Shown: one piece after another, positions 58,066 to 64,000 of the stretch
How the letters are laid out: the number at the start of each line of letters is the position of its first letter
How positions within the stretch are numbered: the stretch's first letter is position 1
Source of the DNA: Seohaeicola_A nanhaiensis
GTDB lineage: Bacteria > Pseudomonadota > Alphaproteobacteria > Rhodobacterales > Rhodobacteraceae
Reading direction: 5' to 3'
Assembly (NCBI RefSeq): GCF_042654245.1
Contig: NZ_JBHSGI010000002.1
Span: 310,001 to 374,000 of the forward strand
Length of the DNA stretch: 64,000 nucleotides
Made by a program: the position numbers and the translations under genes
The notes under the pieces: generated by a model
The model's database searches: none
Seen by the model: only the letters and a program-made list of their open reading frames with translations
What the model was told of the DNA's origin: nothing

Positions 58066-58644
58066 TTAGGGCTTCCACTTTCGCTGGCCGGGAATGAAAA
58101 GCCTCAGAGTCTCGCCCAGCGCTAGCGTGCCGGGCCGCTCGACCCAGGCGGTGACACCCCGCCGTCCCTTCGCAGCCGCCTTGAAGGCCGCGCCGTGGCC
58201 AGGCGCCTCTGTCTCGATTTCGCGGCCCGGCAGAACGCAGGGCTGGTTCTCCATATCCACGGTAAGGGTCAGCCCAGAGGGCCCCTGCAACCGCGCCGAG
58301 GGCGGGATGTGGGTGAAATCCGGAATCCCCTCCACAACAATGCTGGCCCCGACCAGCGCCGGATCCAGCGCGTCGAGCCCGATGTCCCGCGCAATGCCTG
58401 ACAGTTCCTCGGCCGACAGGATCGTCACCTGCCGCACGTTGCGGATCGTCGTGCCACGCGGATAAAGCGCCGTCACCCGCGAACAGGATGGCCGCTCCGT
58501 GCCCTCGTGGCGCGCTCCGGCGTCGCCGGCAAACCCGAGGACCAGCCGCTCGACCGGTTGCGCCCTCAGCGAGTCCTTCGCACCTGGCACATGGCCCAGC
58601 CAGGTGACGACACCGGAATGATCGGTCGGAATCAGGGCGGGCAT
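58066..58644 (-). CDS. MOSC domain protein
   Basis: 192-residue protein with a MOSC (molybdenum cofactor sulfurase C-terminal) domain, predicted to bind or carry sulfur or a molybdenum cofactor. Recognised from VRQVTILSAEELSGIARDIGLDALDPALVGASIVVEGIPDF and RGVTAWVERPGTLALGETLRLFIP. The usual conserved cysteine is probably the one in NQPCVLPGREIE. The window encodes a molybdenum hydroxylase elsewhere, but no direct link can be claimed. The ATG at 58644 is chosen by family start; a longer frame begins 7 codons upstream. Confidence 0.87.
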   Translation of the reverse strand: MPALIPTDHSGVVTWLGHVPGAKDSLRAQPVERLVLGFAGDAGARHEGTERPSCSRVTALYPRGTTIRNVRQVTILSAEELSGIARDIGLDALDPALVGASIVVEGIPDFTHIPPSARLQGPSGLTLTVDMENQPCVLPGREIETEAPGHGAAFKAAAKGRRGVTAWVERPGTLALGETLRLFIPGQRKWKP

Positions 58645-58686
58645 GGGCAGTCTCCGGTCAGGCACGCGCGGACCAGACCAAAGCGG

Positions 58687-59469
58687 TCAGGCCTTGTCCA
58701 GCGTGAAGAACAGCCGCCGGAACGGAAACAACACGCTGCCATCCGGGCTGCGCGGATAGGCCTTTTCCATCACCGCATCGTATTGCGCGCCCAGTTCCGC
58801 CTGTTCCTCAGCATTCAGAGCGGCCAGCACCGGTCGGGCGAATGTGGCGCTCGTGAACTGCCGCACCGGGTGTCCCTCGGCGCTGGGTTGCAGCACCTGA
58901 AAATACTCGGTTTCCCACAGCGTCAGGCGGCCCAGCGGCGACAGCAGACGGTGATATGCGGGGGCATCAAGAATGCCCGGCGCCTGCGCCGGGTCGAACC
59001 GGCCGGGAAAATGCTGCGCCACGAGGTCGAGCCACAGCCTGTGCGACGGTGCCCGGTTCTGGTGGGGCATCTGCACCGCCAGCGTGCCACCGGATGCGAC
59101 CAGCCTCGCCAGATAGGGCATCAGCGTCGCATGATCGCCCACCCAGTGCAGCGCGGCATTGGAAAAGATCAGCGCCGGAGCCGTGTCCGGCTGCCATCGG
59201 GCGGCATCGGTCTGGGTCAGCGTGTCATAGACGCCCGTCTCTGTCGCCTTGGCGATCATCGCTGGCGACGTGTCCAGGCCGGTCAGCGCCCGGCCGGCGA
59301 ACCGCGCACGCAGCATTGGACCAGCCGCGCCCGCGCCGCAGCCCAGATCGCACACCGGGCCATCGGGCAAAGAACCGACCTGCGCCAGCAGATCGCGCGC
59401 CGGCCGCAACCGCAGATCGGCGAAACGCGCATAACTCTCGGGGTTCCAGTCGGTCTGGGGCATTGCCAT
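58687..59469 (-). CDS. SAM-dependent methyltransferase, trans-aconitate methyltransferase-like
   Basis: 260-residue class I methyltransferase. The SAM motif VCDLGCGAGAAGPML is near residues 39-54, LTGLDTSPAMI follows, and IFSNAALHWVGDHATLMPYLARLV near 102-123 is characteristic of the Tam-like group. It would methylate a carboxylate such as trans-aconitate. AGGA precedes ATG-GCA-ATG; the first ATG (59469) is used. It is divergent from arsR across 114 bases. Confidence 0.86.
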   Translation of the reverse strand: MAMPQTDWNPESYARFADLRLRPARDLLAQVGSLPDGPVCDLGCGAGAAGPMLRARFAGRALTGLDTSPAMIAKATETGVYDTLTQTDAARWQPDTAPALIFSNAALHWVGDHATLMPYLARLVASGGTLAVQMPHQNRAPSHRLWLDLVAQHFPGRFDPAQAPGILDAPAYHRLLSPLGRLTLWETEYFQVLQPSAEGHPVRQFTSATFARPVLAALNAEEQAELGAQYDAVMEKAYPRSPDGSVLFPFRRLFFTLDKA

Positions 59470-59574
59470 CGGTCCTGTCACGATCCGGACCTGTCTAGGA
59501 CAGCCGGCGCCGCCATTCAATCCTGCCGCAGGTCATTCACCTTTTTGGTTGATTGATACATCGAATCGGCGTAA

Positions 59575-59592
59575 TTCATCCATATGGTTGAA
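59575..59592. promoter_or_regulatory. Probable ArsR operator covering the arsR start codon
   Basis: TTCATCCATATGGTTGAA is an 18-bp palindrome with one mismatched pair; its centre falls between CAT and the ATG start of arsR. ArsR-family operators are TTCA...TGAA-type palindromes of this size. Binding here would block both initiation of transcription nearby and access to the start. Confidence 0.6.
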
Positions 59593-59925
59593 CGATATGA
59601 CGAGTCCCGACTGACCGCGATCCTCAAGGCGACCGCCGATCCGACGCGGCGCGCCCTCCTGACCATCCTGGTGCAGGACGGTCCGGCGCGCGTAACCGAC
59701 CTTGCCGGACGCTTCGACATGAGCCTCAACGCCGTGTCGAAGCACATCAAAATCCTTGAAGGCGCCGGGCTCGTCAGCCGGCGCACCGAATGGCGCGAAC
59801 ATCTGATCGTGCCGGAAATGGAACCGCTGAAAGCGGTAGATGCCTGGTTCGCGCAGTTGCGCGCGACCTGGGACATGCGCCTCGACCGGCTGACCGCCCT
59901 CATGGAACAGGAGACCAAACAATGA
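59584..59925 (+). CDS. ArsR family transcriptional regulator (SdpR-like)
   Basis: 113-residue winged-helix repressor of the metal-independent SdpR-like group: LKATADPTRRALLTILVQDGPARVTDLAGRFDMSLNAVSKHIKILEGAGLVSRR. No metal-binding cysteine motif (ELCVCDL) is present. The short C-terminal helix is LRATWDMRLDRLTALMEQE. It overlaps the AHSA1 gene by 4 bases (ATGA), the common ArsR-AHSA1 pair. No Shine-Dalgarno is visible before the ATG, which stands in a palindrome; the message may be leaderless. Confidence 0.92.
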   Translation: MVERYDESRLTAILKATADPTRRALLTILVQDGPARVTDLAGRFDMSLNAVSKHIKILEGAGLVSRRTEWREHLIVPEMEPLKAVDAWFAQLRATWDMRLDRLTALMEQETKQ

Positions 59926-60353
59926 CCATCGACCTTGCACTCAAACTGACCCGCATCATCCCTGCCGCGCCCGAACGGGTGTTCGACGCCTGGCTGACGC
60001 CGGCCCTGATGACCCGCTTCCTGCACGGCCATCCCGAGCACAGCGTGACCAACGCCGAAAGCGAGGCCCGGGTTGGCGGCGCCTTCCGCGTGGTGATGAA
60101 CGACGGAATCAAGGACATCCCCCACTGGGGCGTCTACCGCGAGGTGGACCGGCCACGGAGGCTTGTCTTCACCTGGAACTCGCCCCACGCGGTTCCCGAC
60201 AGCGTAGTCGAACTCGACTTCCGCGCCGTTCCCGGCGGCACAGAAGTAACGCTGGGGCACGACCGTTTCCCCTCGGAAGGATCGCGCGACGGACACGAAA
60301 AGGGCTGGACATGCATCCTCGACCAACTCGGCCGGATGCTGGAGACCGCGTGA
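59922..60353 (+). CDS. AHSA1/START (SRPBCC) domain protein
   Basis: 143-residue protein of the Aha1-like SRPBCC fold, which forms a hydrophobic ligand cavity. Signatures: TRIIPAAPERVFDAWLTPALM at the start, GGAFRVVM and HWGVYREVDRPRRLVFTWNSPH in the middle, and GHEKGWTCILDQLGRMLE at the end. It is co-translated with ArsR, which probably represses both. Ligand and role unknown. Confidence 0.9.
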   Translation: MTIDLALKLTRIIPAAPERVFDAWLTPALMTRFLHGHPEHSVTNAESEARVGGAFRVVMNDGIKDIPHWGVYREVDRPRRLVFTWNSPHAVPDSVVELDFRAVPGGTEVTLGHDRFPSEGSRDGHEKGWTCILDQLGRMLETA

Positions 60354-60413
60354 GCTCGGGTCATCACACAGGTCGGGTGACCCGTCGCCGCATCAGACCG
60401 TCGGGAAGCAACG

Positions 60414-60437
60414 AAAAAGGGGGCCGAGGCCCCCTTT
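60414..60437. terminator. Bidirectional terminator between the AHSA1 gene and ftsH
   Basis: AAAAAGGGGGC-cgag-GCCCCCTTT: a GC stem flanked by A-run and T-run, so it can work for both convergent transcripts. It ends two bases before the ftsH stop codon. Confidence 0.8.
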
Positions 60438-60438
60438 C

Positions 60439-62361
60439 TTATGCGGTCGGTTCCGGCTCCATCCCGCCTTCGGGCGCCGAAGGCTTCGGTTTGGTCTTCG
60501 GGATCGCGGTGATGCTCTGCGTCTCGCCGCTGTCCTTTGCCTCGCCGCTTCCACCTTCCGGCGATTGTGGCGGCTCGCCCCGGATCACGCGCTCAATCTC
60601 TTCGCCGGTCAGAGTCTCGTATTCCAGCAGGCCTTGCGCCAGCCGTTCCCAATCGTCCTTCCTCTCGGCCAGGATTTTCTGGGCCCAGGAATAGGCCTCG
60701 TCGATCATCCGCTTGACCTCTTCCTCGATCAGCTCCTTGGTGTGGGCCGAGACCGAGAAGCCGCCAGCGCCGTTGCCCATGTAACCTTCATGTGCCTGCT
60801 GGTAGTCGATGTTGCCGACCTTGTCGGACATGCCCCAGCGCATCACCATGGCACGGGCCAGACCGCTGGCCTGCTGGATGTCGCCGGCCGGTCCGTTCGA
60901 CACCGCATCCTCGCCCCACTTCAGCACCTCGGCCGCCTTGCCCGCCATGGTCATGGCCAGCTTCTGGGCGCATTCGTCGCGGTGCCAATTGAGCCGGTCG
61001 ATCTCGGGAAGCGAGACCACCATGCCCAAAGCGCCACCGCGCGGAATGATCGTCGCCTTGTAGACCGGATCGCATTTCGGCAGCGCCAGGCCGACGATGG
61101 CATGGCCCGCTTCGTGATAGGCGGTATGCTCCTTCTGCTCCTTGGTCAGAACCATCGAGCGGCGCTCGGCCCCCATCATCACCTTGTCCTTGGCATTTTC
61201 GAAATCGGCCATGGCGACAAAGCGGCGGCCGAGGCGCGCGGCCATCAGCGCGGCCTCATTCACGAGGTTGGCAAGATCGGCCCCCGAGAAACCGGGTGTG
61301 CCGCGCGCGATCACGCGCAGGTCGACGTCCGGACCCAGCGGGGTCTTGCGGGCGTGCACACCCAGGATCTTCTCGCGGCCCTTGATGTCGGGGTTGCCGA
61401 CGGTCACCTGCCGGTCGAACCGGCCGGGGCGCAGCAGCGCGGGATCGAGTACGTCCTTGCGGTTGGTGGCGGCGATGATGATGACGCCTTCGTTGGCCTC
61501 GAAACCGTCCATCTCGACCAGCAGCTGGTTCAGCGTCTGCTCGCGCTCGTCATTGCCCCCGCCATAACCCGCGCCGCGATGGCGACCCACGGCGTCGATC
61601 TCGTCGATGAAGACGATGCAGGGGGCGTTCTTCTTGGCTTGGTCGAACATGTCGCGCACACGGGATGCGCCGACACCAACGAACATTTCCACGAAATCGG
61701 AACCCGAAATGGTGAAGAACGGCACGCCCGCCTCACCCGCGATGGCACGGGCGAGCAGCGTCTTGCCGGTGCCGGGAGGGCCGACCAGCAGCGCGCCTTT
61801 CGGGATCTTTCCGCCGAGGCGCGAGAATTTCTGCGGGTTGCGCAGGAACTCGACGATCTCCTCGAGCTCTTCCTTGGCCTCGTCGATGCCCGCCACGTCG
61901 TCAAAGGTGACGCGCCCCTGCTTCTCGGTCAGCATCTTAGCCTTGGACTTGCCGAAACCCATGGCGCCGCCTTTGCCGCCGCCCTGCATCCGGTTCATGA
62001 AATAGACCCAGACGCCGATCAGCAGGAGAATGGGCAGCAGCGTGATCAGGACCGACTGGAAGAATGGCTGTTTCTGGCTTTCTGCCCGCACCGGGATGTT
62101 GTTTTCGATCAGCAGGTCCGACACAGAGGCGTCCTCGGGCTTGACCGTCACGTAATCCTGATTGTCCTTGCGCCGGAAGCGGATCGTCTCGCCGTCCAGG
62201 GTCGCCTGAGTCACTTGCCCCGACTTCACCGAGCTCACGAATTCCGAATACGGGATATCGCGGCTTTGCAGCGTTCCGCCCGAGCCGCTGAACAGGTTGA
62301 AAAGCGCCAGGATCAGCAGAAACAGAACGACCCAGAACGCGATGTTGCGTGCATTGCCCAA
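60439..62361 (-). CDS. ftsH: ATP-dependent zinc metalloprotease FtsH
   Basis: 640-residue inner-membrane AAA+ protease that degrades membrane and some soluble proteins. Membrane segments are at residues 7-24 and about 104-122, flanking a small periplasmic domain. The AAA module has Walker A GPPGTGKT at 194-201, Walker B FIDEID at 251-256 and second-region arginines R312/R315; the zinc site HEAGH is at 416-420. The start is TTG at 62361 because GAGGAG lies nine bases upstream and the following GNARNIAFWVVLFLL is the family N-terminus. A 45-residue proline/glutamate-rich tail follows the last helix. It lies downstream of tilS in the usual alphaproteobacterial order. Confidence 0.97.
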   Translation of the reverse strand: MGNARNIAFWVVLFLLILALFNLFSGSGGTLQSRDIPYSEFVSSVKSGQVTQATLDGETIRFRRKDNQDYVTVKPEDASVSDLLIENNIPVRAESQKQPFFQSVLITLLPILLLIGVWVYFMNRMQGGGKGGAMGFGKSKAKMLTEKQGRVTFDDVAGIDEAKEELEEIVEFLRNPQKFSRLGGKIPKGALLVGPPGTGKTLLARAIAGEAGVPFFTISGSDFVEMFVGVGASRVRDMFDQAKKNAPCIVFIDEIDAVGRHRGAGYGGGNDEREQTLNQLLVEMDGFEANEGVIIIAATNRKDVLDPALLRPGRFDRQVTVGNPDIKGREKILGVHARKTPLGPDVDLRVIARGTPGFSGADLANLVNEAALMAARLGRRFVAMADFENAKDKVMMGAERRSMVLTKEQKEHTAYHEAGHAIVGLALPKCDPVYKATIIPRGGALGMVVSLPEIDRLNWHRDECAQKLAMTMAGKAAEVLKWGEDAVSNGPAGDIQQASGLARAMVMRWGMSDKVGNIDYQQAHEGYMGNGAGGFSVSAHTKELIEEEVKRMIDEAYSWAQKILAERKDDWERLAQGLLEYETLTGEEIERVIRGEPPQSPEGGSGEAKDSGETQSITAIPKTKPKPSAPEGGMEPEPTA

Positions 62362-62438
62362 GTGAAATCTCCTCAAAGGCCGGATCCGTCCGGTCCGGCC
62401 ACCGGTTTGTTCATAAGATAGACATCAGGACGCCGGGT

Positions 62439-63704
62439 TCAATGCGATAATATCGCCGCATAGAAGGCCTCGGCCCCGCCCTCGAGTTCGGCAGACCATC
62501 CGTTGCCCAGTCCGGCCAGCGGCGCGGCCACGAGTTCGGTCCCGACCCACAGTGCCGGACTGGCCAGCAGGGCCGCGCGCGGCAGCCCGCCCAGGCGCCG
62601 GTCGGGACAGCGCTGAAGGCCCTCGGCGCCCAGCGCAGCGATCTCGGCGCCGTCCGGCGCGGACGCCTCAGAAACCAGACGCCAGCGGCCATCCCAGAGC
62701 GCGCCCGCGGGCACGCGCAGCCCCTGCACCGCCTCATGTTCGCGGCACAGCCAGGCCCGGCCGGAATGGCCCACCAGACGGCAGCCCGCCAGGGTCGACG
62801 CCTTTCCCGCCCGCGCGGCGGCGACCATCGCGGCGACCGGCGCGCGGCGCGGGGGATACTCTCCGCCGGCGATCCAGCGGATTGCATGGATGATCAGGCG
62901 CCGGGCGATCTCTTCGGGGAGCGTGCGAAAGCTTCGCGCGTCCAGCGCCACGGCTCCACCGGAAACCTCGGCAATCTCGCGCGCCGCGAGAAACGTATAC
63001 CAGTTCAGGGCATCCCGGGCGCGCCCCATGTTCTCGGCCACCTCGGCCAGGGTGCGGGCGCTGATCCCCAGCGGTGCCAGCGCCGGCATCAGCTGGCGCG
63101 CCTTGACGCGGTCATAGCTGGGATCGGAATTGCTCGGATCTTCGATCCAGGTGACGCCGTTGCGCGTGAGATACTCGCGCAGTTCGGCCCGGGTCAGGCC
63201 CAGCATGGGCCGCAGGAAGGTCACGCCGTGCTGCGTGCGGCTGCGCCGCATCGCCGCAAGCCCGTCGGCTCCAGCCGCCCGAGCAAGTCGCATGAGCAGC
63301 GTTTCGGCCTGATCGTCCGCCGTGTGGCCGAGCACCACCATCCGGATGTCCTGTGCCAGCGCCCAGTTGGCCAAAAGTCGGAAACGCGCCCGGCGCGCAT
63401 TGTCCTGAAGGTTTCCGCTGCCATCATGGTCGCGCCAGCGCAGCACGGTATGGGGAATGCCCAGCCGCCGCGCCAGAACTCCGACCCCGGCAGCCTCGTC
63501 CGCGGCCTCGGGTCGCAGGCCGTGATCGACCGTTGCGGCGACAATCTCGACAGCTTCCGGGTCGAAGCACCGGCTCAGAGCATGCAGCAGGGCGACCGAG
63601 TCACCGCCGCCCGATACGGCAACGGCCATTTTCTTGGGAGGTGCGCCCTGAAAGCCCGCGCGCACCTCAGCGAGGATATCGGCGTCGCCGAAACTCAACT
63701 GCAC
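62439..63704 (-). CDS. tilS: tRNA(Ile)-lysidine synthase
   Basis: 421-residue enzyme that adds lysine to C34 of the CAU-anticodon tRNA-Ile so that it reads AUA. The PP-loop SGGGDS is at residues 31-36, followed by VDHGLRPEAADEA near 59-71 and GHTADDQAETLLMRLARAAGADGL near 126-150. The C-terminal portion is longer than the minimal catalytic core and less conserved. The GTG start overlaps the end of ybgF by 10 bases. The next gene is ftsH, 77 bases downstream. Confidence 0.94.
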   Translation of the reverse strand: MQLSFGDADILAEVRAGFQGAPPKKMAVAVSGGGDSVALLHALSRCFDPEAVEIVAATVDHGLRPEAADEAAGVGVLARRLGIPHTVLRWRDHDGSGNLQDNARRARFRLLANWALAQDIRMVVLGHTADDQAETLLMRLARAAGADGLAAMRRSRTQHGVTFLRPMLGLTRAELREYLTRNGVTWIEDPSNSDPSYDRVKARQLMPALAPLGISARTLAEVAENMGRARDALNWYTFLAAREIAEVSGGAVALDARSFRTLPEEIARRLIIHAIRWIAGGEYPPRRAPVAAMVAAARAGKASTLAGCRLVGHSGRAWLCREHEAVQGLRVPAGALWDGRWRLVSEASAPDGAEIAALGAEGLQRCPDRRLGGLPRAALLASPALWVGTELVAAPLAGLGNGWSAELEGGAEAFYAAILSH

Positions 63705-64000
63705 CCCAGTTTGGACATCGCCTCCCGCGACTGGGCCACGGCGGGCGCGGCGGGAAAGCGCACCGCCACCTCGCCCAGCGTGATGCAGGCCTGCTGTATC
63801 TGACCCAGCGTTCCGAGCGCCGCGCCAAGCCGGTACAGCGCGTCCGGCGCCAGCGGGCCGCTCGTATTGGCGTTGAAGCTGGCGAGATAGGCCCGCGCTG
63901 CTTCGCGCGTGTCGCCAAGCCCGTCCAGTGCCTGGCCCCGCGCCATTTCCGCCTCGGCCGCCAGCGGGCTGCCCGGATAGGTGGTGCTGAACGAGGCCAG
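63695..64000 (-). CDS. ybgF: Tol-Pal system protein YbgF/CpoB, 5' part outside window
   Basis: Only the last 101 residues are inside the window. They form TPR-like repeats: YPGSPLAAEAEMARGQALDG, TREAARAYLASFNANTSGPLAPDALYRLGAALGTLG and ACITLGEVAVRFPAAPAVAQSREAM, the pattern of the C-terminal domain of YbgF/CpoB. This periplasmic protein coordinates peptidoglycan synthesis with outer-membrane constriction by Tol-Pal. The assignment rests on the repeats and on the ybgF-tilS-ftsH order. The frame is open to the right edge. Confidence 0.85.
   Translation of the reverse strand: MASFSTTYPGSPLAAEAEMARGQALDGLGDTREAARAYLASFNANTSGPLAPDALYRLGAALGTLGQIQQACITLGEVAVRFPAAPAVAQSREAMSKLGCS

Overview
This is about 64 kb of high-GC DNA from an alphaproteobacterial chromosome, almost certainly family Rhodobacteraceae. 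The evidence is the codon and base composition, the ybgF-tilS-ftsH order at the right edge, a single-polypeptide indolepyruvate ferredoxin oxidoreductase, (2S)-methylsuccinyl-CoA dehydrogenase (ethylmalonyl-CoA pathway), DUF1244 and DUF1523 proteins, and two kinds of dispersed intergenic repeat of a type I associate with this family. No rRNA, tRNA, insertion sequence, prophage or CRISPR array was found. No gap between genes exceeds 300 bases.

Layout. (1) 1-3.8 kb: housekeeping genes, namely ettA (cut by the window edge), an unknown gene, nadD and dacB. (2) 3.9-14.7 kb: a catabolic cluster on the minus strand. It holds a three-domain molybdenum hydroxylase in two genes, a 6-hydroxynicotinate reductase homologue, a UPF0280 (ApbE-like) protein and a PF06684 protein, with a divergent MarR regulator and a likely shared operator. 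A livHMGF-type ABC transporter without its binding protein lies behind it. Together they look like uptake and oxidation/reduction of a nitrogen heterocycle. (3) 14.9-22.7 kb: eight co-directional genes ending in a strong terminator: a cytoplasmic coiled-coil protein, an unknown protein, an AAA+ ATPase, a LysM/coiled-coil protein without signal peptide, three membrane proteins (one DUF1523) and a 448-residue unknown protein. I know of no described system with this composition; it is the best candidate for an undescribed system here. (4) 22.8-37.5 kb: a GT14-type glycosyltransferase, DUF1244, N-formylglutamate amidohydrolase, pyruvate kinase, rpmI-rplT with a visible promoter and terminator, DUF305, a glutaredoxin-MauE fusion, an MFS carrier with a serine hydrolase, pheS without pheT, a glutamine amidotransferase-like protein, an orphan Tat-exported ABC binding protein, a VOC protein and a TauE-type permease.

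(5) 37.7-52.6 kb: carbon and amino-acid catabolism. It holds mcd, class I fumarase, a class III transaminase, a DadA-like dehydrogenase with an Asp/Glu-racemase-like protein, a second FAD amine oxidoreductase, a minimal HExxH metalloprotein, an M20 amidohydrolase, rpiB, and the large indolepyruvate ferredoxin oxidoreductase divergent from an Lrp-type regulator. (6) 52.7-64 kb: a secreted-type dienelactone hydrolase, folD and fhs (one-carbon folate interconversion), an RTX calcium-binding protein, a MOSC protein, a methyltransferase, an ArsR-AHSA1 pair whose likely operator covers the arsR start codon, then ftsH, tilS and the 3' part of ybgF.

Most functions are assigned from family motifs read by eye. 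No database search was possible, so substrate assignments for the catabolic enzymes are inferences and are marked as such.
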